Shown piece after piece: positions 8,973 to 18,993 of a stretch of 64,000 nucleotides of DNA (positions are counted from its first letter, which is position 1; each line of letters begins with the position of its first letter). The translations under genes were made by a program, and so were the position numbers. The notes below the pieces were generated by a model. The model had not been told where the DNA came from. It saw only the letters and a list, made by a program, of their open reading frames with translations, and ran no database searches. This DNA is from Planctomycetaceae bacterium (lineage in GTDB: Bacteria; Planctomycetota; Planctomycetia; Planctomycetales; Planctomycetaceae). The stretch lies in the NCBI GenBank assembly GCA_041398825.1, contig JAWKTX010000002.1, positions 434,001 to 498,000 on the forward strand, read 5' to 3'.

Positions 8973-9926
8973 ATGTCGATGCCAGGGCCCCCAACACTGA
9001 CCGTCACCATCAGTCCTGATTGCGCTCTCGTAATGCTGTATGAGATGAATGGACTGTACTACTTCGAAATTGGCGACTGTCCTGATGAAATCATCACTGG
9101 CTGGGGCGTTGCCTCGACACCCGTTCCGCTGGGATGTGACGGGGACGAATGCCTTTCGGAGATCGAGCTCTGCAGCCTGCAGGTCCAGCAGGAGAATCAG
9201 GTCCAGCAGGAGAATGAGGAACCGCTGGACGGCAAACCGGGCAAACCGGGAAATGTGAAGGTCCAGGTGAAGCATAGCCCGCCACCAGGCACCCCTGCCG
9301 AAAAGAACCGTTACCGACAGGAATGGAATGCGTTTAAACGTCGGTTGGATATCTCGAATGGTTCGCATCGCAAAGTGAAAGAAGCCGGGACCGGTCGAGA
9401 CTGGTTCGAAGCGGTGCTGTCGTCGAGCGATCCAATCGTTGAGGAAGACTGGAACAAGGCCATGAAAGAATTCTCCACAGTTTATTTTGAAGAGAGTTCG
9501 ACCACGGGAGTAAAGCGGAAATTTCGCGTGCATGACACCGGTCAAAAGTACCAGACCAATCCTGTCATGCCGGCAACGGCTCCCACAGCGGTGAACGCAG
9601 CCGCGGTTGACCCGTCTCACGTGGCCGTCCCATACACAGACTTTGGTATTTACGACGGATACGTCCGAGCCAGCGCTGATACGGGTGGCCCCGTGTATTT
9701 TATTCTGTATACAACACGCTTGGTTTCCGGGCACACGCTTCGATTCGGTCAGCAGATACGCAGATCAGATATTCCGGGGGGGGCCACCATTAAAGCTGCC
9801 GTCTTCAGTGATCGTCATCAATTCTGCCACGTCGTCAAGCCAATTGATGGCTCTTCCGTTGCAAACGTGCCGTTCCTGGTGACAACATTTGAAGAACACC
9901 CGGGGAGTTCAGGCGTGTTCCGATAA
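8973..9926 (+). CDS. Unknown protein of 317 residues
   Basis: I do not recognise this protein. The frame is intact, starts ATGTCGATGCC after a GGAAAG, and faces the kinase gene at 9950 tail to tail. The N-terminal 45 residues look like a small beta-rich domain; residues about 70-90 contain a short tandem repeat (QVQQEN twice) and a GKPGKPG stretch; residues about 105-180 are charged and probably helical (RYRQEWNAFKRRLD, EEDWNKAMKEFSTVYFEE); the last 110 residues seem beta-rich. There is no signal peptide and no membrane segment. The repeat and low-complexity linker suggest a two-domain protein. It is not a shadow of the opposite-strand reading, because codon periodicity and a plausible ribosome site favour this strand. 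Function unknown. Confidence 0.55.
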   Translation: MSMPGPPTLTVTISPDCALVMLYEMNGLYYFEIGDCPDEIITGWGVASTPVPLGCDGDECLSEIELCSLQVQQENQVQQENEEPLDGKPGKPGNVKVQVKHSPPPGTPAEKNRYRQEWNAFKRRLDISNGSHRKVKEAGTGRDWFEAVLSSSDPIVEEDWNKAMKEFSTVYFEESSTTGVKRKFRVHDTGQKYQTNPVMPATAPTAVNAAAVDPSHVAVPYTDFGIYDGYVRASADTGGPVYFILYTTRLVSGHTLRFGQQIRRSDIPGGATIKAAVFSDRHQFCHVVKPIDGSSVANVPFLVTTFEEHPGSSGVFR

Positions 9927-9949
9927 TCCTGTTGACGGTACTCATCCGG

Positions 9950-12088
9950 CTATTCGAACAGCGGCTTGTCGCTGACACAGCATCGAAATCCCACTTTGGG
10001 ATCGGACATTTCGGCATCCAGTCGTCGCCGAAACCGCGAGACGCGAATGGCCATTTCGCGGGGAGCATCTTCCGGAGCCGCTCCCCGAATCACCCTGCTT
10101 TCGTGCATCAATCGATGGATTGCGGGAGCCTTTGTTTGGGTCCCTGGGTACGGTGCTGGCGTATCCCAGGTCCATTCTGACGCGTTTGAACAAAGTCCCC
10201 TGATGGGCCAGTTGCGGCAGATATCTATGGTATTTGTCTCTACCGAAATCACTCCGGTTGGCGGGATCAAGTCCGGATTGTCGCCCCACGGATATTCCGT
10301 GGTGCCCCCGTTTGTGGCGACGAATTCAAACTCCGCCTCAAGTGGTAGTCGCTTGCCGATGGCTTCTGCATAGGATGCTGCTGTGAGCCAGGAAATTCCC
10401 GTCATTGGCATCCGGGCCTGATCTTCTGTGAATTCAGTTGAGGAAATACGCGTCGCCCGAAAATCCCTCAGAGTCACTTCTGCAGGATCGATGTAAAAGT
10501 CGTCAACCCGCCGCCGATGAACGGGAGAAACCACTTCAATATCAGCGCCCATACTAAACTCCCCGCCGGATACCTTCACCATTCCGGATGTAATGAGTTC
10601 TCGCTGCCAGATATTCACTGGTGGCAGCACCACTTCCCCCTCAGCGTTCATCGACCATTTTTCAACGCTGTAGACCTGTGATAGCTCCGTGGGATCCTCC
10701 GGAACTCTGCGAAACACTTCATGGAAACCAAAGTCAGATATGGAGACGACAAAAAGATAGCGACCAGGTTTCAGAGGCATCGTCAAATCACCATCCGACT
10801 CGAACCTGACGATTTCGGATTCAATGGGCTGGGCAGCTTTTGGTTCCAGTGGAACGACAGTCCACTTCGCCACGGGTCTTCCCGGAATCTGCCCCCCGCT
10901 CATCGTGAAGGCCATGCGAACGTTGTGAGTTTTCACGGGAGGAGCCTCGATGCGAATGACAGGAGGCAGAACCTCAGGTTCCCGCGAAAGCAATGCCGCA
11001 GTTGCAACTGCCAGAATCCCAATCACCACCGACAACGCCGCCACCCACGGATTTCGTTCGCACCAGCGACGGGCCTTCAGGCCGATGCCGGCCGGCCGAG
11101 CTGTGATGGTGTGGCCGTCCAGATACCGCTGTATATCGTCGGCCATTTCGCCCACCGAGTCGTATCGGCAAGCAGGGTCCTTTTCCAGAGCCTTACAACA
11201 AATTGTATCCAGGTCTTTCGGTACGGATGCATTGACGGACCGTGGACTGCGAACTTCATCCGTCAGGATGCTGTGCAGAAGCGTCCGGGAATTCGTCGCA
11301 CGAAACGGACGATCATTGGTCAGCAGTTCGTAGAAGATCACCCCCAGAGAATATTGATCGCTGGTCGCGGTGGTTCCCTTCACGTCGCCTCGAGCCTGCT
11401 CCGGAGACATGTAGGCGGGTGTACCAATAATTTTCCCCGTTTGCGTAACGGTGATTTCCTGCGGGTTTTCGCGGCGGGCAAGACCAAAGTCAGCAATATG
11501 AGGTTCGTAGGATGTATCTATCAGGATGTTGCCCGACTTCAGGTCGCGATGCACAATTCCCTTGTCGTGAAATACCTGAACGGCTCGCAGCAATTTGATC
11601 ATCAGTTGCCCGGCCTCACGGGGCGGGAACGTTCGTAACTTCAGGACTTCGGAAAGTGCGATGCCATCAATGAACTCTGAAGCGATATAGAATCCGTCTC
11701 CATATTGCCCAACTTCATAAACGCTGATCACATTCGGGTGATTGATTGCTGCCGCCGCTCTCGCTTCACGCATGAACAATGCCGCAGAATCCTGAGAGAC
11801 TCGACCTTCGCGGGGGACCTTGACCGCGACAAATCGATTTAGTTCCGTATCCAGGCATTTGTAGACCGTCCCGAATGCACCTTCCCCCAGGACCTGTCGT
11901 ACATCAAAATGCCCGATAGACATTCCTTTTTCAGGGATGTAAGTCGTCGTTTCTTCGGCCGAAAGACTGAACTTACTGTTGCAGGATGGGCAGGTAATTG
12001 CGTCAAGTGTTGCCTGAGATGCACCCACCGACTCGTCGTGTTCCTCGATGACAATTGGATTGCGACAGTTTGGACAACGGAATTGCAT
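9950..12088 (-). CDS. Serine/threonine protein kinase with N-terminal zinc ribbon and C-terminal FGE-sulfatase-like domain
   Basis: A 712-residue membrane-anchored Hanks-type kinase. Order of parts: zinc-ribbon-like segment (CPNC at 5-8, CPSC at 33-36); kinase domain with P-loop GEGAFG near 68-73, invariant Lys 90 (VAVKVP), HRDLKSGN at 180-187 with catalytic Asp 182, and DFG at 200-202; one membrane helix at about 347-367; a beta-rich middle; and a formylglycine-generating-enzyme-like domain from about 510 (VKVSGGEFSMGAD, GISWLTAASYAEAIGKRLP, YPWGDNP, VGFRCC). The paired catalytic cysteines of true FGE are not evident, so this domain is more likely a sensor or binding module than a sulfatase activator. 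The fusion is common in planctomycetes. The substrate and signal are unknown. Confidence 0.9.
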   Translation of the reverse strand: MQFRCPNCRNPIVIEEHDESVGASQATLDAITCPSCNSKFSLSAEETTTYIPEKGMSIGHFDVRQVLGEGAFGTVYKCLDTELNRFVAVKVPREGRVSQDSAALFMREARAAAAINHPNVISVYEVGQYGDGFYIASEFIDGIALSEVLKLRTFPPREAGQLMIKLLRAVQVFHDKGIVHRDLKSGNILIDTSYEPHIADFGLARRENPQEITVTQTGKIIGTPAYMSPEQARGDVKGTTATSDQYSLGVIFYELLTNDRPFRATNSRTLLHSILTDEVRSPRSVNASVPKDLDTICCKALEKDPACRYDSVGEMADDIQRYLDGHTITARPAGIGLKARRWCERNPWVAALSVVIGILAVATAALLSREPEVLPPVIRIEAPPVKTHNVRMAFTMSGGQIPGRPVAKWTVVPLEPKAAQPIESEIVRFESDGDLTMPLKPGRYLFVVSISDFGFHEVFRRVPEDPTELSQVYSVEKWSMNAEGEVVLPPVNIWQRELITSGMVKVSGGEFSMGADIEVVSPVHRRRVDDFYIDPAEVTLRDFRATRISSTEFTEDQARMPMTGISWLTAASYAEAIGKRLPLEAEFEFVATNGGTTEYPWGDNPDLIPPTGVISVETNTIDICRNWPIRGLCSNASEWTWDTPAPYPGTQTKAPAIHRLMHESRVIRGAAPEDAPREMAIRVSRFRRRLDAEMSDPKVGFRCCVSDKPLFE

Positions 12089-12516
12089 GCTTGGTACTGG
12101 CCCTTGACACTCTACATCGAGAACGACTGTTGAACCCGAGTTCTGCGGATCGACCGAGAACAGTTATGTAGTAGGTAGTCCCCTTGTGAGATGGATTCGG
12201 GTATCGCGGTCGGTTTCGTAGTTACCAAATCTTCATACGAACCACGTTCTAATCATGCTGGATGACTGATGAGCATCTCAGGAAAATCACAGGCATGCAA
12301 CCACGATTTGCTCCGGATCTGTGACTATCCCGCACTCGACGATCCTTATTGTCTGGTTCTTTCAGTCTGTAAAGAAAATGCCGTCAAACAGAAAGCTCCC
12401 TGCAGCCGGTTTCGAGACAGTGCGACGGAGCCCGCGCGGAGCGCTGTCGTTCGCGATCCCTCAAGTGTAGGCGTTCAGTTCGCACTTGATCCAGCATCGC
12501 CGAATGAGGCCGGGCG
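12089..12516. other. Intergenic region, nothing recognised
   Basis: Spacer of about 430 bases upstream of the kinase and downstream of the TPR/ASPIC gene. No coding frame, RNA gene or strong repeat is supported. Confidence 0.4.
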
Positions 12517-15507
12517 TCAACGGTTGGCAGGTTCTTCGAACAATCGCGAATGCCCCTCCACGATCGATAAATGCCGGTCTGCCACGACTTCCGTGAAAGT
12601 TTGCACCAGCCCGGACGGCCATCGTACACTGAGCTCATCGACCGACGACTGATTACCTAGCCCAAAGATCAGCACTCTTTCGTTGCTGGCCTGGTAGCCG
12701 GAACCGGCAGTCAGTTGCCGTGTCCATGTGTTTTCTCCACTTCGCATCGTGACGAAACAGCCAACCGCGTCACGCGACGAATCTGTACCCCACAGCCGCA
12801 CTTTCAACCAGTGACCACCTTCTTTGGTTTCGTTGGTGAGTAATGCGACTGGGGTTTCGATGTGAGTGATGACCAGGTCGGGGTGTCCATCGTTATTCCA
12901 GTCCACGCAGGCGACACTGCGACCGAGCAGTTTTCGAGTAAAATATTCGCCTGCATGCTGCGAGATCTCCTGAAACTGGCCCAGACCCGGATTGCGAAAC
13001 AGCTGCGGCGGCATTCGATAAGGGATATCCATGTAGCTGAAGTCGTCGAGATGTCCGTTCGCGACCATCAGGTCAACGGCCCCGTCCAGATCAGCATCCA
13101 GAAACTGAGTCCCAAAACCCAGCTGATGCAGACCTGGCTGATAAAGCCCCGTGGGGCGTGAAGATTCCACAAAGCTGCCGGGGGCCATCTGCAGGTAGAT
13201 CGAATTTGCTTCTTCGAAGTAATTCGTCACGAAAATATCAATCATACCATTTCCATCCACATCATCCGCGGCAACACCCATGCAAGCCTGAGCGCGTCCA
13301 TCACGGTCGAATGCCAGCCCGGCATTCAGCCCGATATCCAGCAACCGCAGTTCATCACCATCGTCTGGTGTCCTGTTGACCAGAAATGCATTGGCAGTGA
13401 CATCATTTGCCACGAACAGACTTAATCTGCCCGAGCCATCTGTGTCTGCCGCGACAATACCAAGTCCCGGCCGGGCTGGCTCCAGCGCTTCTGCCGCTTG
13501 CCCGGACAATTCTTCCAGGCTTTCATCCTGAAGACTGAGGTAAATTCGATCCCTCTCTGCCGGAAATACGCCAGGGACACACGCTCGCAGGACACCTTCC
13601 ACCCGACAAAGGCGTTCGAACAGATCTTCGCCTGCCAGATAATTGACATCGTAAAGATCCGGACAGCTGTCATCGTTCAGGTCTGCAATCAGGCAACTGG
13701 TTGTCCACTGCGTCCCACTGATTCCGACTTCTGCCGTGACATCCCGGTATGTCCCGTCGCCGTTGTTGTAGTACAGGCGGTTCCGTCCAATATTTGCGAT
13801 ATACAGATCGGGCCAGCCATCGCTGTTCATGTCACCGACGGCGACGCCCTGACTGAACCAGCCATCTCCCAGTCCCGCCAGCGTTGTGACGTCCATGAAT
13901 CGACCAGACCCATCTAACCGAAAGAGTCGGTCGCGATGTTCGGTTGACTCTGTTTCGGGAGGCCATCGACAACCCTGAGTGAGATAGATATCCGCGAAAC
14001 CATCCAGGTCGAAGTCGGGAATTCCAACGCCGCCGCCAGCGAATTCAAACATCTTCGTTCCAGGTTCCAGTCGATCACGACCATGGAAATACGTGAAATG
14101 AAGCCCTGCCTCCTCGGCACGATCCGCAAAATAAATTCCTGTGCCAGACGCAGCTGTCTGGAGCATCTGTTTCGATGGAGATACCACTGTCCAGTCCGGT
14201 GCAGGAAACTGCGCCAGGTTCAGATCGATCATCGGTATAGCGTCTGATGCCGTCTGCGGCAGCGTTACGGAAAGCTGTCGGGCCAGCGCCTGCATTTGTT
14301 GTCGAGCCTCTTCCTGCGTGGGATCGTTTAACAATACCAGACCACACCAGCCATAGGCTTCCCAGTAGCGACCCAATTGTTGCAGCAAATCGGCGGCTGT
14401 CATCATCGTGGTCGTTTCCGATCGATTCAGTGATAACTGGCTCATCGTTGCTGCCAGCTTCTGCAGGAGTCGGGCTCTTTCGGCACAACGCAATCCGGCG
14501 GCTGCCAGATCGGGTGACTTCCGGAATTCCTCTGTCGAAGACAGCTGTCCAAGTTGATACAGCGCTGTACGCTGATCCGGATCAATCGTCGCGGCTCTTG
14601 CGAAGCAGCCGAATGCCGCCTCGTTTTGACCAGCGTGGATGCACCACAAACCCAGTGTCGTCTGGATATCAGGATGATCCGCCGCCGCTAAGGGAAGCTG
14701 AGCACGCCATGCCGGAATCTCTGAAATCCGTTGATCGGCCAGAAGCCGGCCAAGACGCGCCTGCGGCTCAATCCAATCCGGTTTCTGTTGAATCACGTCT
14801 CGCAACAGCACCTCCGCCTTCTCTGTCTGCTGTTCGGCGAGCAGGCTGACAGCTTCGGCCAGCGTCACTGCGGTACGTGCATTGTTCGTCTGACGAATTC
14901 TTTCCAGTTCCTCCGGAAAAGGAATCAGTGAGTCTCTGGTTCCCAGGCGAATCAAAGTCGAAAACGAAATACGATCCTGTCGAAGTTGTTCGAGAAGATG
15001 CGGCGTGGATTCCCAGCGACGCCCCTGCAGGTCAAGGAGGAACGCCAGTCGTTCGTGAGCCATCAGATGATCGGGACGCCGTTGGATCACCTTCCGCAGG
15101 GTGACCTCGGCGTCTTCAATGCGTCCCAGAGCCCTGAGTACTTCCGCAGAGGCAAACTGTGCGGTGATGGAACTATCGGAATTGGATTCCGGAACACCGC
15201 CGAAAAAATTCAGAGCGTCTTCGAATCGCTCTGTACGCATGGCTGCGTCCCCGGCGATTAAAAGGGTTTGTACGTGGGAGGGATCCTGTCGCAGAGCCTG
15301 ATCGCAAAGCAAGGCCGCGGCCGGGTAGTCTCCCGCTGCCAGAGCTTCTCGAGCCTGCTGATTCAGAGTCTCCACTGGAACCCTGGACACCACCCCGTTC
15401 CACAGTAACACGGCGACAAACGCAACCGCGATGGTAGCAATGAGCAGAGTGAAAGGTCGCCAACCAAACCAACGCGTCGATTTGAGTTTTTCTATTTCTC
15501 CCGACAT
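12517..15507 (-). CDS. TPR / FG-GAP (VCBS) / ASPIC-UnbV protein, copy A
   Basis: A 996-residue protein anchored by one N-terminal membrane helix (about residues 18-40), with the bulk outside the cytoplasm. Residues about 45-415 are TPR-like helical repeats (for example AREALAAGDYPAAALLCDQA). Residues about 465-900 are FG-GAP/VCBS beta-propeller blades with Ca-binding-like loops (GDMNSDGWPDLYIANIG, FDADLD-type motifs such as FLDADLDGAVDLMVANG, VDWNNDGHPDLVITH). The C-terminus (about 905-985) is the ASPIC/UnbV domain (RDAVGCFVTMRSGENTWTRQL, LSVRWPSG). This CRTAC1-like build is abundant in planctomycetes and is thought to serve adhesion or carbohydrate binding; no enzyme is implied. It is a paralogue of the next gene upstream, with a 94-base gap. 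Confidence 0.9.
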   Translation of the reverse strand: MSGEIEKLKSTRWFGWRPFTLLIATIAVAFVAVLLWNGVVSRVPVETLNQQAREALAAGDYPAAALLCDQALRQDPSHVQTLLIAGDAAMRTERFEDALNFFGGVPESNSDSSITAQFASAEVLRALGRIEDAEVTLRKVIQRRPDHLMAHERLAFLLDLQGRRWESTPHLLEQLRQDRISFSTLIRLGTRDSLIPFPEELERIRQTNNARTAVTLAEAVSLLAEQQTEKAEVLLRDVIQQKPDWIEPQARLGRLLADQRISEIPAWRAQLPLAAADHPDIQTTLGLWCIHAGQNEAAFGCFARAATIDPDQRTALYQLGQLSSTEEFRKSPDLAAAGLRCAERARLLQKLAATMSQLSLNRSETTTMMTAADLLQQLGRYWEAYGWCGLVLLNDPTQEEARQQMQALARQLSVTLPQTASDAIPMIDLNLAQFPAPDWTVVSPSKQMLQTAASGTGIYFADRAEEAGLHFTYFHGRDRLEPGTKMFEFAGGGVGIPDFDLDGFADIYLTQGCRWPPETESTEHRDRLFRLDGSGRFMDVTTLAGLGDGWFSQGVAVGDMNSDGWPDLYIANIGRNRLYYNNGDGTYRDVTAEVGISGTQWTTSCLIADLNDDSCPDLYDVNYLAGEDLFERLCRVEGVLRACVPGVFPAERDRIYLSLQDESLEELSGQAAEALEPARPGLGIVAADTDGSGRLSLFVANDVTANAFLVNRTPDDGDELRLLDIGLNAGLAFDRDGRAQACMGVAADDVDGNGMIDIFVTNYFEEANSIYLQMAPGSFVESSRPTGLYQPGLHQLGFGTQFLDADLDGAVDLMVANGHLDDFSYMDIPYRMPPQLFRNPGLGQFQEISQHAGEYFTRKLLGRSVACVDWNNDGHPDLVITHIETPVALLTNETKEGGHWLKVRLWGTDSSRDAVGCFVTMRSGENTWTRQLTAGSGYQASNERVLIFGLGNQSSVDELSVRWPSGLVQTFTEVVADRHLSIVEGHSRLFEEPANR

Positions 15508-15601
15508 GTCAGCGGGCGTTCTTTCTCACTGCGGGTTGAAGGTCTCCGGGAACAGTTCCACGTTTTACTTGCCAATGCGGTCTGATGGCGTTCGATGCAG
15601 C

Positions 15602-18538
15602 TTAGTCCGGAAGAATTCGCAGCGGTCGGCCTTCGACGACCAGCAATTCCTGATCCAGAGCCGGGGCTGCGAGTGTCTGTACAATACCCGACGGCCAGTG
15701 AATCTCCAGTTGATCGATGTGTTGCAGGTCGCCGAATCCGAAGGTCAGTTGTTTCTGATTGCTGGCCTGAAAGCCATCGCCCGCCGTCAAATGGTTGTAC
15801 CAGACTTTTTCACCCGCAGAGATTCGGACGCGGCTTCCGATGGCATCACGACTGCAGTGGAGCCCACGCAAATGAATCGTCAGGTAATGACCACAGCTGG
15901 ATGTATGATTTTCAAGCAGCGCCACGGGGTCATCGACGTGAGTCACACACACATCAGTGGCTCCGTCCCGATTCCAGTCGACTCGGGCAATCGCTCGTCC
16001 TGCATGCATCTTCTCAAAGTAGGGACCGAGACTACGGGCTGACCGCTCAACAAAACGGTTGCCATCCAGATTCTGAAAGAACTGAGTTGGCATCTGGTAA
16101 GGCATGTTTCCGGCCGTGTTCTGATCGAGATGACCGTTGGCAACAATGAGATCCGGCAAACCATCCAGGTTCGCATCGAGGAACTGTGTCCCCCAGCCCA
16201 TATATCGAAGGCCTGGCAACTCGAGCCCCGCCTGAGCTGCACAATCAATAAAAAACAGGCCCGACTGCTGGAGATAGAAGTTGTTCGGTTCATTAGTGAA
16301 ATTCGTGACAAATACATCCAGACGACCATCGTGATTAATATCAGCAACAGCCACTCCCATACACGACTGAGCGTCACCAAGACTTCCGAAGGCCAGTCCT
16401 GATGAGACACCTTGTTCCGAAAACGTGCGCGTGACCCCGGAAGTCATTCCATCGGGGACAAAGAAGAAATTGGGTTTGTCATCGTTAGCGACAAACAGAC
16501 TCAATTGGCCAGAGCCGTCGAAGTCTGCCGCGACAACCCCCAGTCCTTTTCCTTCCGGGTGTGTAATCCCTGATTCGCCCGTGACGTCCAGAAACTGACC
16601 GTCCCCCTGGTTCATCAGCAACTGATCCTGCTCTGATGGAAAATACTGCAGCGGACATTGAATGGGACGGCCCTGCCGATCACATCGCCGTGTGTAGACG
16701 TCATCACCGCCAAGATAATTGACGTGGTAAAGATCAGGAAAAGTGTCACCGTTCAGGTCTGCCAGAACACAACCTGAAGTCCAGACGTCCCCAACGATGC
16801 CGGCGTCTATTGTGATGTCAGTGAATGTGCCATCACCATTGTTGTGGTACAGCCGATTCGCTCCGATGTTCGCTAATGCAAGGTCTGCGAAACCGTCGTT
16901 ATCAAAATCCCCGATCGATGGGCCCTGACTGTAAGCATCGTCACCCAGGCTCGATCCTGACGTACAATCCAGAAACTGCCGGCCACGGAGGTTTCGGAAC
17001 AGGCCGTCGCGATATTTCGCGCTGGGCGGTGGCCATGTCGTGCCCTGAGTCAAATACAGATCGGGCCACAGGTCACCGTCAAAATCGGTGACGCCAACGC
17101 CGCCACCGCTGAATTCAAACATGCGCGCAAGCCCGGACTCCACGTCGTTGCCATTTTGAAATCGAAACAAAAGCCCGTGCGACTGTGAAATATCCCGAAA
17201 CGACACCTGTGATTCCGGTTCAGCGGCCATGTTTTCTGGAGGCATGCTCCCTGTGGTGTTCCCTGTGGCAGCGGTGACTTCAACTGAATTCCCTGAAACG
17301 TCCCGGAAGGCAACCAATGGATAAGAGGCAAGGTCGAAGTGACTGAGCGGTTGTGACTTCGGGAGCGTGAGCGGTGTGGACGGCGCGGGACGCTGAGCCT
17401 GATCCAGCAGCGACGGCTGCGACACCCCCTTCTGCGGATCTCTATTCAATGCCTGTTGACACCATGCTGCCGCTTCCCACAACCGCCCTAGTTCTAGCAT
17501 CAGAGACGCAATTCTGTACATCGTCTCCGCCGATATTGTGCTGTTCGACAAGTCATTGCCCCGCGTTGCCAGGCGGGCCACTTCCTCAAGCTGCTCAAAT
17601 CGATTCGTAAAAGTCGTTGCCGATTGCGGCTCGCCCGACATCACCAGTGCCTGAGCCATAGAGAAATTGGCTCGCCGATGGTTGGGGTCTCGCAACAGCG
17701 CCTCTCCGAAACAACGAATTGCAGAATTCAGTTGCTTTTGTCGGACGGCCCAGGAACCCTTCAGAAACCAGATTTCCGGGTGTGTCTCAGCGGTCTCAGG
17801 CAGTTGATTCAGCCACAGCAGGAATGCAGACCGGTCATCTTGCTGAAGCAGGTTGGTGCCCAGCTGCGCCTGGGCTTCGATGTTGTGCGGTGCATCCTGA
17901 ATGATCTGTTCCAGAATCTCCCGGGCCTGCTTCAATTCCGAATTCCATTGCAGGTAGCGGGCCGGGCCCAGTAAAGACGACATGTCATCGGGTGCCGCCG
18001 CTCGACAGAATTGCGCCTGCGAGAATTCCGCTTCTGTCAGTGTGATTCCATCAGGTGCCGCAAGAGGAATCAGGAATTCATTGCCTGAATCGCCGGAACG
18101 CAGCAACGCCTCGGCATGTGACTGCAGGTCGTAATAGCGTCCCTGCATCTTCATCAGTCGGATCAGCGACAGATGCGCTTCGGTGCAGGCTGCATCGACG
18201 GCGCCATCGCACGACAGCACCTTCTCAAAAGATTGTTCCGCATCGGTACAACGGCCCAAAGCCAGAGATGATCGTGCATCGACCAGCAGGGCCTCCACAT
18301 TTTTGGGATGGCGTCTCAGTAACTGTCGAGCAAGATCTCGCGCCGTAAGAAAGTCTTCCTTTGCGAACGCATCGCCTGCCTTCGCCAGCATCGCATCCGG
18401 GGAGCGGGCGGATGTGATCGACCACCAGGCAACCAGGCAGGCCACCATCCCGAAGACAAGGATCAGGATTGCGACGCGCCCGCATCGAACGACATGAGGT
18501 CCGGGAATCACTTGACTGCATCGGGCAGAGAATCGCAT
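15602..18538 (-). CDS. TPR / FG-GAP (VCBS) / ASPIC-UnbV protein, copy B
   Basis: A 978-residue paralogue of the 12517-15507 gene with the same order: membrane helix near residues 24-45 (AILILVFGMVACLVAWW), TPR-like repeats (GDAFAKEDFLTARDLARQLL onward), FG-GAP blades (VTDFDGDLWPDLYLTQG, IGDFDNDGFADLALANIG, VADINHDGRLDVFVTNF) and a C-terminal ASPIC/UnbV domain (SRDAIGSRVRISAGEKVWYN, LEIHWPSGIVQTL). The adjacent, co-directional pair is best explained by tandem duplication followed by strong divergence. The start at 18538 (MRFSARCSQ) leaves a short basic cytoplasmic tail. It is probably the first gene of the two-gene unit. Confidence 0.9.
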   Translation of the reverse strand: MRFSARCSQVIPGPHVVRCGRVAILILVFGMVACLVAWWSITSARSPDAMLAKAGDAFAKEDFLTARDLARQLLRRHPKNVEALLVDARSSLALGRCTDAEQSFEKVLSCDGAVDAACTEAHLSLIRLMKMQGRYYDLQSHAEALLRSGDSGNEFLIPLAAPDGITLTEAEFSQAQFCRAAAPDDMSSLLGPARYLQWNSELKQAREILEQIIQDAPHNIEAQAQLGTNLLQQDDRSAFLLWLNQLPETAETHPEIWFLKGSWAVRQKQLNSAIRCFGEALLRDPNHRRANFSMAQALVMSGEPQSATTFTNRFEQLEEVARLATRGNDLSNSTISAETMYRIASLMLELGRLWEAAAWCQQALNRDPQKGVSQPSLLDQAQRPAPSTPLTLPKSQPLSHFDLASYPLVAFRDVSGNSVEVTAATGNTTGSMPPENMAAEPESQVSFRDISQSHGLLFRFQNGNDVESGLARMFEFSGGGVGVTDFDGDLWPDLYLTQGTTWPPPSAKYRDGLFRNLRGRQFLDCTSGSSLGDDAYSQGPSIGDFDNDGFADLALANIGANRLYHNNGDGTFTDITIDAGIVGDVWTSGCVLADLNGDTFPDLYHVNYLGGDDVYTRRCDRQGRPIQCPLQYFPSEQDQLLMNQGDGQFLDVTGESGITHPEGKGLGVVAADFDGSGQLSLFVANDDKPNFFFVPDGMTSGVTRTFSEQGVSSGLAFGSLGDAQSCMGVAVADINHDGRLDVFVTNFTNEPNNFYLQQSGLFFIDCAAQAGLELPGLRYMGWGTQFLDANLDGLPDLIVANGHLDQNTAGNMPYQMPTQFFQNLDGNRFVERSARSLGPYFEKMHAGRAIARVDWNRDGATDVCVTHVDDPVALLENHTSSCGHYLTIHLRGLHCSRDAIGSRVRISAGEKVWYNHLTAGDGFQASNQKQLTFGFGDLQHIDQLEIHWPSGIVQTLAAPALDQELLVVEGRPLRILPD

Positions 18539-18877
18539 TGGTCAGCCTGCGGCTTCTGGTTGTCAACAATTGGCGATTGGTCCCATCGTTCAGGAATAGC
18601 CCCTGAAATTTCAGGCGATTCTCCAGCGAGCCGTTCCAAATGGGCATTTCGGTAACAAGTGGTCATTCAAACACATTGTGAACGACTTGCCAATCTGCTG
18701 TCACACTTCAGATCCGAATTCGCCCGCTCATGAACTCTGGTTCGCCGTGCAAATTCTGTCAGAACTCTTTCGACTTCAGCTGCCATCTGATTCAGACCCA
18801 CCCGGCGCCAAGCAATCGGGAACTTCCATTCCCTCAATGCTTCATCGGTCAACCGCGCTTGCCATTCAACTTTCGTA

Positions 18878-18907
18878 TTGACCTGTTTCGAACAGATTGG
18901 GTGTAAT
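18878..18907 (+). promoter_or_regulatory. Candidate sigma-70 promoter for the LptF/G-type gene
   Basis: TTGACC at 18878-18883 and TGTAAT at 18902-18907 are separated by 18 bases. Initiation near 18914 would give a leader of about 80 bases to the ATG at 18994. The rest of the 455-base divergent gap (18539-18993) shows nothing else I can name. Confidence 0.4.
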
Positions 18908-18993
18908 CCGTCTGCTGAATGATCGGAGATCTCTGCGCGCGGCGTCCTCTTTTAACAATCGGACGCATATTCTTCACTTCGTTTACTGGTTCA

